Counted from the stretch's first letter, positions 1-6,110 are shown. The stretch: DNA of 6,926 nt from Bacillota bacterium (GCA_023418835.1 JAEZYW010000009.1:1-6926), one strand, 5' to 3'. Program-made: numbers and translations. Notes: a model not told the origin generated them from the sequence alone.

Positions 1-1
1 A

Positions 2-160
2 ATGAAAGCCATCCAAAATGTGGATAGAGGAAAGAAAGTTCGTCTAGCCCATGAAAATGAATCAATTAAACAAATTTACGACGAATATTTAGGAAAACCA
101 GGTGGAGAAAAAGCCCATAAACTTTTACACACTCACCTAGTTTACAGAGAAAAGATGTAA
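2..160 (+). CDS. [FeFe]-hydrogenase, C-terminal end (partial)
   Basis: Only the last 52 codons of a gene entering from the left are present, in frame from base 2 to TAA at 158-160. The translation contains RLAHENESIKQIYDEYLGKP and ends in AHKLLHTHLVYREKM. This matches the iron-hydrogenase small-subunit segment that closes the catalytic subunit of [FeFe]-hydrogenases, where an LLHTH(Y) ending after an 'xIYxxxLGxP' helix is characteristic. The full enzyme catalyses reversible proton reduction to H2 at the H-cluster. The cluster-binding cysteines lie outside the window, so the subtype (monomeric, NAD(P)-linked or electron-bifurcating) cannot be decided. The gene is followed by a hairpin terminator and faces an ABC-transporter operon on the other strand, so it belongs to a separate transcription unit to the left. 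The family call is confident; the subtype is open. Confidence 0.88.
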   Translation: MKAIQNVDRGKKVRLAHENESIKQIYDEYLGKPGGEKAHKLLHTHLVYREKM

Positions 161-172
161 ATATTTAAAATT

Positions 173-205
173 AGCCTGGTGCACAAATTGTGTCCCAGGC
201 TTTTT
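173..205 (+). terminator. Rho-independent terminator, probably bidirectional
   Basis: AGCCTGG (173-179) pairs perfectly with CCAGGCT (195-201), and the loop itself contains a CACAA/TTGTG inverted repeat. A T run follows at 201-205. It lies 12 bases after the hydrogenase stop. The left flank is A-rich (AAAATTA), so the minus-strand transcript also ends in a U-rich tail after the same hairpin. It could therefore also terminate the convergent ABC-transporter operon, whose last gene ends about 20-75 bases away. Confidence 0.85.
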
Positions 206-274
206 AAGTATATAAAGCTATTTAATTTTTCTTTCTATAGACCCCGTCTGTATCTTTGTAATATCCTTCGGCGT

Positions 275-460
275 TTAACTCTGCTTCGTTGGCTTGTCGG
301 GGTCAAAAAAGGGTCTGTAATATTCCACACTGCCATAGCCGCCGCTTTCTGTCGTCACAACTTCCCTTTCCACTACAACCCTAAGTGAATTAAACATCAG
401 TATTGATCCAACAAAAATGATAAGAGCCAATGCCCCAACTCGCATAAATATTTTTTTCAT
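275..460 (-). CDS. Small membrane-anchored protein, unknown function (apparent 3' frameshift)
   Basis: The intact frame is 61 residues with an ATG start and a strong GAGGAGG site 5 bases upstream. It sits 39 bases after the ABC ATPase gene, so it is the last gene of the importer operon. Residues 2-7 are basic, and about 8-25 (VGALALIIFVGSILMF) form one membrane segment without a lipobox cysteine. The remainder is hydrophilic and probably extracytoplasmic. I do not recognise a family. The frame stops at 275-277, but after a shift of one base near 290-300 the reading continues as ANEAELNAEG...DGVYRKKN to a TAA at 222-224. This would give 79 residues and looks like genuine protein. A single missing base in the CCCC or AA of the ACCCCGACAAGCC stretch would explain it. 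Either the gene is slightly truncated or the sequence has an error. Confidence 0.6.
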   Translation of the reverse strand: MKKIFMRVGALALIIFVGSILMFNSLRVVVEREVVTTESGGYGSVEYYRPFFDPDKPTKQS

Positions 461-499
461 AACTTCCTCCTCATTGACAGTAAAAGTTCATTTTTATAT

Positions 500-1060
500 T
501 TATTTTAGTTCCAGCCTACTATCTATTTTGAAATCCCTAAGATCTTCAATGTCGTGGCTAATTAAAATTATGCTTTTTTTCTCAGTCATATCCAATATTT
601 TTTCAATGACAAGATTTCTCGTTTCAATATCAAGTCCCTGAATGGGTTCGTCTAAAAGAAATAAATCACCACCAAATGCCAATGCCCTTGCGATTGCAAC
701 TCTTCTTTTCATTCCCCCACTTAAATTTTTTACAAGCTCCATTGGATTTTCTATTTTTAAATCACAAAGCAAATTGTTTAATTCTTCATCCCTTTTATCT
801 GTAACCATTTTCAAGTTATTTAAAGCAGAAATTTCTTCTATAAGTCTATTTTCTTGGAAAACTGTGGATATCTTCTCGAATTTGTTGATAACTTCTCCCC
901 TGTCCGGTTTTATAAATCCCAAAATCAAATTGAATATCGTGGTCTTTCCAATTCCCGACTCTCCTAAAATTGCTAGGGATTCCCCTTTTTCAATTTTAAA
1001 ATTTACATCTTCTAAAACTGGATTTTCAAAACTTTTATATACCTTTTTAAATTCTAGCAT
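500..1060 (-). CDS. ABC transporter ATP-binding protein (NitT/TauT/SsuB type)
   Basis: This 186-residue nucleotide-binding subunit hydrolyses ATP on the cytoplasmic face to drive the importer encoded upstream. From the chosen ATG the motifs are Walker A GESGIGKTT (33-41), Q-loop glutamine in VFQENRL (69), signature LSGGMKRR (113-120), Walker B LFLLDEP (133-139), D-loop GLD and the switch histidine in ISHD (169). All are intact. It is shorter than typical SsuB/TauB subunits (about 240-260 residues) because it stops soon after the H-loop, but nothing catalytic is missing. The start chosen is the ATG at 1058-1060, giving MLEFKKVYKSF with AGGTG 6 bases upstream. A GTG three codons earlier (1067-1069) is the alternative. 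The gene overlaps the end of the permease gene, suggesting translational coupling. The substrate is unknown. Confidence 0.9.
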   Translation of the reverse strand: MLEFKKVYKSFENPVLEDVNFKIEKGESLAILGESGIGKTTIFNLILGFIKPDRGEVINKFEKISTVFQENRLIEEISALNNLKMVTDKRDEELNNLLCDLKIENPMELVKNLSGGMKRRVAIARALAFGGDLFLLDEPIQGLDIETRNLVIEKILDMTEKKSIILISHDIEDLRDFKIDSRLELK

Positions 1061-1805
1061 TTTTATCACCTAGAATCCTCTCTATCCCCTTTTCAAAGAC
1101 CATGCTAAGTGCCAATATGGTAATGGTCCACGCAAAAAGTTCCGGCATATTCAAATAAATTTTTGCGTTGTAAAGATTTTCTCCAATGGAATTTCTTTGC
1201 ATTCCAATTATCTCTGCGGCAATTCCCGCCTTAAAAATCAAACCCGAAGCCGTCATTATTCCCGACTGCAAATGGGGCATAACCTTTATTATATAAATGT
1301 ATTTAAATCTCTTTTCAAAACCTATTTTAAAGCTTTCTGCCATCTCTAAAAGATTTTTATCCACAGAAAGAATTCCAATGTAGACATTTTCAAAAATAAT
1401 GGGCATTCCCATAAAAAAACCTATGTAAATTGACAGATAAGAGGAGTTTATCCAGACCAATAAAAATATTACAAAACTTGCAACTGGGATAGATCTCAAA
1501 AAAGAAATCGCCGGATTTACCACCTCTTTAAATAGGGAAAATCTAAAACTTAAAATTGCTAAGACTCCTCCGACTAAAACGGATAATAAAAGTCCCAAAG
1601 ATATCTTCCAAAGGGAAGAAAAAATCGAAACCCAATAGCCTTTCGTAACAATTAATTCCAAAAGTTTTTTTAATGCACTAAGAGGAGATACTAACAATAT
1701 CTCCTCTGAAATGATCACACTTAAAATTTGCCATAGTATTAGCCAAAAACCTAGGACCAATACTTTTCTAAATATTTTATTCTCCAAGATAGAAGAATTC
1801 TTCAC
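1047..1805 (-). CDS. ABC transporter permease (NitT/TauT/SsuC type)
   Basis: This 252-residue polytopic membrane protein of the BPD_transp_1 superfamily has hydrophobic segments at about 15-32, 65-90, 100-120, 125-145 and 220-240. Its EAA-type cytoplasmic loop (EMAESFKIGFEKRFKYIYII...MPHL) is the site that docks the ATPase. A homodimer would form the translocation path for the substrate delivered by the upstream lipoprotein. The start is a GTG at 1803-1805 inside the 3' end of the binding-protein gene (29-base overlap). An AGGAGG lies about 11 bases upstream, a rather long spacing, and no ATG is available, so the start is the least certain part. The overlaps on both sides indicate a tightly coupled operon. 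Length and motifs are normal for the SsuC/TauC family. The substrate (sulfonate, nitrate, thiamine precursor or other) cannot be inferred from the permease. Confidence 0.88.
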   Translation of the reverse strand: MKNSSILENKIFRKVLVLGFWLILWQILSVIISEEILLVSPLSALKKLLELIVTKGYWVSIFSSLWKISLGLLLSVLVGGVLAILSFRFSLFKEVVNPAISFLRSIPVASFVIFLLVWINSSYLSIYIGFFMGMPIIFENVYIGILSVDKNLLEMAESFKIGFEKRFKYIYIIKVMPHLQSGIMTASGLIFKAGIAAEIIGMQRNSIGENLYNAKIYLNMPELFAWTITILALSMVFEKGIERILGDKNARI

Positions 1806-2835
1806 CTGGAACGCTACCTCCTACAGATTGGGGGTTTGCATCAAATAAAATCCTCAAATAATTTGTCAAACTCTCCCTAAAATCATCCTTGTCCATATAA
1901 TGTAAATTCATATTTGGAATGGCTTTTATTGCCACTTCTGGTTTTATTATACTGTATTTTCCCAAAAGTTCAGAGGTTTTTTCCACGTTTTTGTTAGCCT
2001 CTCCAATGCTATCCTCGTATTCATCCAAAAATTCATCCACATCTATGGTTTGTAAAAATTCTTTTCTCCCCACTAAAACCCCTGTAATTTGTGGAGTGTC
2101 GTTTATCTTAGCCCATTCTTCTTCTAAATTTATTGCAATCCTAGCATCTTCATTTTGTGAAAGGACTGTGGTTACCATTGGTTCAGGTAATAAAGCGATT
2201 GTAGCCATTCCAGACATCAAATTATGAGCCACCTCTGTCCCTTCCGTTTTAAAATCAAAGTTCCAATCTTCACCTTGTACCATGGAATTTTCAGCCATTA
2301 TATAGTTCATAAGAGTTTCAGGAGTCGCCCCTTTTCCTGTGGAAAGGATTGTTTTTCCCTTTAAATATTCTAAATATTTAATTTCATCTCCAATTTCTAC
2401 GATATACAAAACCCCCAAGTTGTTAGTTGCAAGGGCTTGGATTTTTCCCTCAGTCTTATTAAATAATACAGATGCCAAATTTGCAGGAACCACTGCCATA
2501 TCTAAATTTCCACTTACTAAAGCAGAAACTATTTCATCTGGCGTGCCAGTTATGGTTTCCTTAATTTCAAATTCAGAATCCCCATTTTTGCTGTCTTCTA
2601 TTAAATTTACAGAACCCACTCCCGTTGGACCAGTCATAACCCCGTAATTTACTACGGCTTTTGGTCTGTCATCTTCGGGTTCTTCTTTTTCATCTTCTTC
2701 AGTAGTATCTTCGACCACGTCTTCTTGGGAAACTTCTATATTCTCAACTTCTTCTTTTTTTGTATTATTATCGCAGCCCACTAGACCAATAATCAATACA
2801 AAAACAATACCCAACAATATAAATTTATTTTTCAT
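1777..2835 (-). CDS. ABC transporter substrate-binding lipoprotein (NMT1/SsuA-like)
   Basis: This 352-residue extracytoplasmic binding protein is the first gene of the importer operon. It has a lipoprotein signal peptide (KNKFILLGIVFVLIIGLVGC) with lipobox LVGC and lipidated Cys21. A strongly acidic Glu/Asp-rich linker (about 27-58) follows, tethering the domain to the membrane. The mature domain begins near VVNYGVMTGPTGVGSVNLI and includes GTPDEIVSALVSGNLDMAVVP and a second lobe around TGKGATPETLMNYI. This is the pattern of NMT1/THI5/SsuA-type periplasmic-binding proteins of fold type II. The start is the ATG at 2833-2835, 5 bases after GGAGG; an in-frame TTG four codons earlier overlaps that ribosome site and is unlikely. 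The ligand is unknown: family members bind sulfonates, taurine, nitrate, pyrimidine precursors and others. Its promoter carries a palindrome listed separately. Confidence 0.88.
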   Translation of the reverse strand: MKNKFILLGIVFVLIIGLVGCDNNTKKEEVENIEVSQEDVVEDTTEEDEKEEPEDDRPKAVVNYGVMTGPTGVGSVNLIEDSKNGDSEFEIKETITGTPDEIVSALVSGNLDMAVVPANLASVLFNKTEGKIQALATNNLGVLYIVEIGDEIKYLEYLKGKTILSTGKGATPETLMNYIMAENSMVQGEDWNFDFKTEGTEVAHNLMSGMATIALLPEPMVTTVLSQNEDARIAINLEEEWAKINDTPQITGVLVGRKEFLQTIDVDEFLDEYEDSIGEANKNVEKTSELLGKYSIIKPEVAIKAIPNMNLHYMDKDDFRESLTNYLRILFDANPQSVGGSVPGEEFFYLGE

Positions 2836-2851
2836 TCTTGCCTCCAAATTA

Positions 2852-2873
2852 TTATGTTATTATTATAACATAA
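2852..2873 (-). promoter_or_regulatory. Promoter with palindromic operator for the ABC importer operon
   Basis: TTATGTTAT (2852-2860) and ATAACATAA (2865-2873) form a perfect inverted repeat with 9-bp arms and a 4-bp spacer, 17 bases before the binding-protein ATG. Read on the minus strand, the repeat contains TGT-TATAAT, an extended -10 box (TATAAT at 2862-2867). This places the RNA start near 2855 and gives a leader of about 20 bases that keeps the ribosome site. No good -35 is present at the normal distance, as expected for an extended -10 promoter. A repressor dimer on the palindrome would block the -10. It resembles, but does not match, the 7-1-7 Fur/PerR box, so the regulator is not identified. 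Confidence 0.6.
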
Positions 2874-3018
2874 ATCACAAAATTAGTACTCTTTAATGTC
2901 TTCTTTAAAATATAATACAAATATTGATTTATTATTTGTTAATTGCCAAAAACATAGTAAATAGTGCTTTAAATAAATAGTAATTCTATGCTCTAAATGG
3001 TATATTATGATGCTTTTG

Positions 3019-3037
3019 TGGTATAATATTGTTATAC
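3019..3037 (+). promoter_or_regulatory. Promoter/operator of the Fic toxin-antitoxin module
   Basis: TGG-TATAAT (3019-3027) is an extended -10 box, with expected RNA start near 3034 just ahead of AGGAGG (3038-3043). GTATAA (3021-3026) and TTATAC (3032-3037) form a perfect 6-bp-arm palindrome with a 5-bp spacer over the -10 and start site. Toxin-antitoxin modules often repress themselves through such sites; that role here is inference. The rest of the gap back to the ABC operon (2881-3018) is AT-rich and shows no gene or clear -35. Confidence 0.55.
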
Positions 3038-3049
3038 AGGAGGCAAATT

Positions 3050-3223
3050 ATGGAAAATAAAAATTCTTGGGATTATGCATTGGGTTTAATAAAAGTAGAT
3101 GGACTTAAGCCTTCAAAAGAATATCTGAAACTCATTGAAAAAGAAAAAAAAGGCGAGCTAACTACAAATGATATTAGAAAAGTCTTGGATAATAAATACA
3201 AAATTAAGGGATCTAAAAAATGA
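3050..3223 (+). CDS. Fic-module antitoxin, VbhA family
   Basis: This 57-residue protein starts at an ATG 6 bases after AGGAGGC; an upstream in-frame TTG at 3029 lies inside the promoter palindrome and is rejected. The sequence WDYALGLIKVDGLKPSKEYL...GELTTNDIRKVL has the VbhA antitoxin layout: an amphipathic first helix, a 'G-L-x-P-S' turn, then a short helix and a 'GELTTxDI' segment. In this class the antitoxin helix inserts next to the Fic active site, and a glutamate in an [S/T]xxxE[G/N] motif blocks productive ATP binding, stopping AMP transfer. Here the equivalent position seems to be Leu13-x-x-x-Asp17-Gly18, so both the Ser/Thr and the Glu are replaced. The stop overlaps the toxin start by four bases (ATGA, 3220-3223), the standard antitoxin-first arrangement. 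The gene is intact although the toxin gene is broken. Confidence 0.78.
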   Translation: MENKNSWDYALGLIKVDGLKPSKEYLKLIEKEKKGELTTNDIRKVLDNKYKIKGSKK

Positions 3224-3854
3224 AAGATCCCTATTTATATCCTAATTCAGAGGTCTTAATAAATAAATTTGATATAAAAAATGAAAGTGAACTCAAAACT
3301 TTAGAGGCAGATTATTCCAGTTCTAGATTAAAAGACTTGATAGATGCTAAATTTAATGCGTCTTATACATTAGAGCTCCTTTTGCATTTTCACTTTTTAA
3401 TATTCCAAGATATTTTCTATTGGGCAGAGAAATCCGTACCATTAATATTGAAAAGCCGGAACCTGTTTTAGGCGGATTGTCAATAGAATATACTGATGTA
3501 AGTCTTATTGAAGAAGAAACTCTCAAGGTTCTTTCAGATATTGATAAAATCCAGTGGAGTAGAATGTCTACTCATGAAATATCTACTGAATTTTCGAATT
3601 TTATGTCAAATCTATGGAAGATTCATCCTTTTAGAGAAGGAAATACTAGAACTATTATCACTTTTTGTTGTAAATTCGCAGAAGATAATGGATTTCCTTT
3701 AGATACAAATTTTTTAACAGATAATGCGGACTATCTTAGAACCGCTTTAGTTGCTGCATCTGCAACATTTAGTGATATAGGCGATTTTTCTAAAAAAGAA
3801 TATTTACTGGAAATTATATTTGATGCAATCCAAAGAGGAAAATCCCCATTATAA
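3220..3854 (+). pseudogene. Fic/DOC-family AMP-transferase toxin, frameshifted
   Basis: Fic toxins use ATP to AMPylate targets such as type II topoisomerases. Two adjoining frames together encode one class I Fic protein of about 211 residues. The first runs from ATG 3220 through DPYLYPNSEVLINKF...LIFQDIFYWA and then goes out of frame, stopping at 3471. The second continues as EIRTINIEKPEPVLGG... to 3854 and carries the catalytic signature HPFREGNTR (3624-3650), fitting HxFx[D/E]GNxxR with its histidine, acidic residue and ATP-gripping arginine intact. At 3421-3432 the bases TGGGCAGAGAAATC become TGG GCA GGA GAA ATC (WAGEI, the family consensus) if one G is restored near 3427. So a one-base deletion splits the gene before the target-binding flap and active site. 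Without recoding the product would be an 83-residue inactive fragment. A sequencing error is the alternative. The family call is very secure. Confidence 0.88.
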
Positions 3855-3890
3855 CTAGCTTAAATTAAAATCACAAAATTATAATTGTCC

Positions 3891-4265
3891 TTATTTCATA
3901 CTATCTTTGACTTTTTCAGGTATCATAATCACTTCCGGTTCGATATCTTGGGCTTTAAATTCAGAATCTATACACTCATTCCAATATTCCAAGTGCTTTT
4001 TGTCTATATAACTCTCCGAATCGTAAACGTCAATGCCGCCTTCACCTTGAATTGAATACCAGTATAAAAATTCCTCACCTCTAAACACTTCCCTGTGAAT
4101 GGTTTCTACATACATATTTTCGCCCTCTAAAGTCAATAGGGTGTCTTTCATATTGTCATTTAAAAATTTCATCCACTCGTCTACTAACTGAGATTTTCCC
4201 TCTTTAACTTTTACACGAGTGAGTTCAATATTATAATTTCTTCCATTATTAAACTTAATTTTCAA
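3891..4265 (-). CDS. DUF6176-like hypothetical protein
   Basis: This 124-residue soluble protein, without signal or membrane segment, runs convergently to the Fic gene with 36 bases between the stops. The start is a TTG at 4263-4265, supported by AAAGGAG 8 bases upstream; the next internal ATG (residue 32) would remove a conserved-looking region. The segment ELTRVKVKEGKSQLVDEWMKFLNDN...LLTLEGENMYVETIHREVFRGEEFLYWYSIQGEG resembles DUF6176: a beta-strand opening with K-V-K-x-G, a helix W-x-x-F-L-N-x-N, then 'E-T-I' and 'YLYWY' strands in the style of a ferredoxin-like alpha/beta barrel. No catalytic residues are known to me and no function is assigned. The link to DUF6176 is from remembered pattern, not a search. 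It is probably monocistronic, with a promoter in the AT-rich gap it shares with the divergent sigma-factor gene. Confidence 0.65.
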   Translation of the reverse strand: MKIKFNNGRNYNIELTRVKVKEGKSQLVDEWMKFLNDNMKDTLLTLEGENMYVETIHREVFRGEEFLYWYSIQGEGGIDVYDSESYIDKKHLEYWNECIDSEFKAQDIEPEVIMIPEKVKDSMK

Positions 4266-4400
4266 TTTTTCACTCCTTTTTTAAACTTATTATAATATAT
4301 ACTAGAACTATATTATATAATTTTAAATGTTTTTTGTAATACTGATAGATTTTAAAAATTCCTTCGTATTAATTGGTGAAGAGAGAAATGGAGGTGCAAA
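4266..4400. promoter_or_regulatory. Divergent promoter region between DUF6176-like gene and sigma factor gene
   Basis: This very AT-rich gap must hold promoters for both flanking genes. On the minus strand TATAAT at 4289-4294 is correctly placed for the DUF6176-like gene, giving a leader of about 16 bases. On the plus strand TATAAT at 4316-4321 could serve the sigma gene, with a leader near 70 bases. Neither has a convincing -35. The two boxes lie in an imperfect inverted repeat spanning about 4289-4321 (ATTATAATATA against TATATTATATAAT). If the sigma factor drives its own gene, its recognition sequence should be here, but I cannot identify it. The sigma ribosome site GGAGG is at 4390-4394. 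Confidence 0.4.
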
Positions 4401-4952
4401 GTGGACGAATTGAGAGAGAAGAGATTAGTAAAAAGATTAATAGACAGAGATGAAACCGCTCTTTTGGAGGTTATCGACTCTTTCGCTCCCCTTATTAAGA
4501 CAATTGTATATAAACGACTTTCCTTTTTACCCGAGGACAAGGAAGAGGTCATCAACGACATATTTTTAAAAATTTGGAATAATATAGATATGTTTGATCC
4601 AAAACTTGGGAGTTTAGAAAAGTGGATAGGAGCAATTTCTAATTACGAAGCAATAGACAGGCTTAGAAAGGTATTGAGGAAGGAAGAGCCTCTCCCTCTA
4701 GATGAAAGGATTTTGTCTAGCAATTCCACACCTGAAGAAAAATTTGTCGAAGAAGAAATGTATAACCAACTCGTGGAACTTTTGGACGGTCTAAAGGAAG
4801 AAGATAAGGAAATCTTTATAGATTTATTCTTTGAAGGGGAAAGTTACGAAGAAATAGCAAAAAAATACGGACTGAATGTCCCCACTTTATATAACAGGAT
4901 TTCTCGAGGTCGAAAGACCCTTAGGAAATTGGCAAAGGAGGAAAACTTATGA
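4401..4952 (+). CDS. ECF-like RNA polymerase sigma-70 family factor
   Basis: This 183-residue factor would direct RNA polymerase to a dedicated promoter set. It starts at GTG 4401 with GGAGG 6 bases upstream. Sigma region 2 spans about residues 28-92: DKEEVINDIFLKIWNNIDMFDP is region 2.1-2.2 (core binding), and WIGAISNYEAIDRLRK (75-90) is region 2.3-2.4 (promoter -10 reading and melting). A variable acidic linker follows (95-122). Region 4 covers about 125-180, with helix-turn-helix SYEEIAKKYGLNVPTLYNRISRGRKTL for -35 recognition. Regions 1 and 3 are absent, as in extracytoplasmic-function sigma factors. The stop overlaps the start of the DUF4179 gene by ATGA, so the two are translated together, and the downstream protein is very likely its membrane anti-sigma factor. 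The inducing signal and regulon are not visible. Confidence 0.92.
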   Translation: MDELREKRLVKRLIDRDETALLEVIDSFAPLIKTIVYKRLSFLPEDKEEVINDIFLKIWNNIDMFDPKLGSLEKWIGAISNYEAIDRLRKVLRKEEPLPLDERILSSNSTPEEKFVEEEMYNQLVELLDGLKEEDKEIFIDLFFEGESYEEIAKKYGLNVPTLYNRISRGRKTLRKLAKEENL

Positions 4953-6055
4953 ACAAAAAAGACATTTATAAATTGTTAAATAAATCAAAGGTAGAAATGC
5001 CTGAAGAATACGAAAAAGTAAGTGATGAAGAATTGGAAAGGTATAAAAATGCATTTATGAAAAATGTAGAAAAGCCTAAAAATAAAAAGAGAAATTGGTT
5101 TGGAAAAATTGCAATAGCAGCCGCTTTGATTATGGCTTTTATCGCTTTTACCGAGCCGGGACAAGTCATTTATGCAAAAATTGCAGATTTTTATGAGAAA
5201 ATGACAAATCCAATAGCAGAATATTCCATAGATTCAGAAGCCGTGGAAGAATCCATTACAAAAATAGATAAAGAAGTGACTAATAACGGAATAAAATTTC
5301 AACTAGAAAATGCTATGTTAGACGAAAATTATCTAGTTGTAAATATGCTCTTTGAAGTTGTGGGAGAGGATTTAATTAATAAGTTCCCAGAAAATTCCAA
5401 TGTCATGGCAGGAGGATTTTATCACTTGCTTGTAAATGGAAAAAAAGTAAGCTACGACGCCGGAACTATTAAAGGCACAATTGTAGACGATAAAACCCAT
5501 CAACAATACTTTGGATTTAATCTAAAAGACAAAATCTCTGAAGAAGACGTTCTTACAATTGTCGTAGAAGAAATGGAAGTATTTAATTTTGACGAAGCCC
5601 TTGAAGTTTTTGTTGGAAAATCTTATGACGGAGTTCAAAGTTTAGAAATTGAAGGCGAATGGAAAATAGACTTTAAGATAAAAGATTCCATGGAAAACTT
5701 AAACACAAAAGTCATAAAAATTGACAGAGAAATTATAAAAGTAAACGACAAACCAGTTGTTTTTAAAGATATGAGAATAAACTCCTTTAGAGCAATTTTA
5801 GAACTAGATTACAAAGAAGAAGCAGGTCTTTTAGGACGTAATATTTTCTTCAAAAGTAAAGACGAAAATGGTAAAGAATATACCTTCTCTAACGGATCTA
5901 GTTCAAACGACGGAAAAACTTTCCACTATTACGGAGAAGAAGATGGCAACTTGCTAGATGTAGAAAAACTAACTTTCCAAGCATACTTTATGCAAGATAA
6001 AGAAATGGAAATCTACATCCCAATTGGAGAGGAATTTGAAGTAAAATTGAAATAG
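4949..6055 (+). CDS. DUF4179 domain protein, probable membrane anti-sigma factor
   Basis: This 368-residue single-pass membrane protein has an ATG start after AAAGGAGG, overlapping the sigma gene by four bases. Residues 1-50 are charged and cytoplasmic (YEKVSDEELERYKNAFMKN, then KNKKRN) and would hold the sigma factor. Residues about 52-67 (KIAIAAALIMAFIAFT) form the membrane segment. A DUF4179-type region follows outside the cell (about 68-200, including NNGIKFQLENAMLDENYLVV). The C-terminal part (about 235-368) is beta-rich and probably a DUF5643-like domain. In this arrangement, known from many Firmicutes, the outer domains sense a condition and release of the inner segment frees the sigma factor. 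No zinc-binding HxxxCxxC anti-sigma motif is present, so the sigma-holding mode is not the ZAS type. The gene ends in a strong terminator, closing a two-gene operon. The anti-sigma role is inferred from context. Confidence 0.85.
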   Translation: MNKKDIYKLLNKSKVEMPEEYEKVSDEELERYKNAFMKNVEKPKNKKRNWFGKIAIAAALIMAFIAFTEPGQVIYAKIADFYEKMTNPIAEYSIDSEAVEESITKIDKEVTNNGIKFQLENAMLDENYLVVNMLFEVVGEDLINKFPENSNVMAGGFYHLLVNGKKVSYDAGTIKGTIVDDKTHQQYFGFNLKDKISEEDVLTIVVEEMEVFNFDEALEVFVGKSYDGVQSLEIEGEWKIDFKIKDSMENLNTKVIKIDREIIKVNDKPVVFKDMRINSFRAILELDYKEEAGLLGRNIFFKSKDENGKEYTFSNGSSSNDGKTFHYYGEEDGNLLDVEKLTFQAYFMQDKEMEIYIPIGEEFEVKLK

Positions 6056-6061
6056 TAAATT

Positions 6062-6095
6062 AAACCCTAAGTCCAAATGAGGATTTAGGGTTTTT
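6062..6095 (+). terminator. Rho-independent terminator of the sigma/anti-sigma operon
   Basis: AAACCCTAAGTCC (6062-6074) pairs with GGATTTAGGGTTT (6081-6093): 13 pairs including one G-T wobble, loop AAATGA, followed by T's to 6095. It starts 6 bases after the DUF4179 stop and is the strongest terminator in the window. Confidence 0.93.
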
Positions 6096-6110
6096 ATAAT
6101 TATGGGAGAA

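Noticed and set aside
275..310. Programmed -1 ribosomal frameshift in the small membrane protein gene
   Set aside because: The T6 run nearby is upstream of a TGA in the new frame, so slippage there would terminate, and no proper slippery heptamer lies in the permitted stretch.
179..388. Plus-strand frame of 69 residues opposite the small membrane protein
   Set aside because: It begins inside the terminator hairpin, has no ribosome site, and is antisense to a gene with a strong ribosome site and operon context.
642..1073. 143-residue plus-strand frame
   Set aside because: It is the antisense shadow of the ABC ATPase gene, whose Walker and signature motifs are unambiguous.
2852..2873. Fur or PerR box
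   Set aside because: The repeat is 9-4-9 with TGTTAT arms, not the 7-1-7 TTATAAT/TGATAAT form, so only a general operator is claimed.
3508..3702. 64-residue plus-strand frame inside the Fic gene
   Set aside because: It is in a different frame from the HPFREGNTR-coding sequence and has no ribosome site.
4352..4561. 69-residue minus-strand frame
   Set aside because: It is a shadow of the sigma factor gene and its upstream region.
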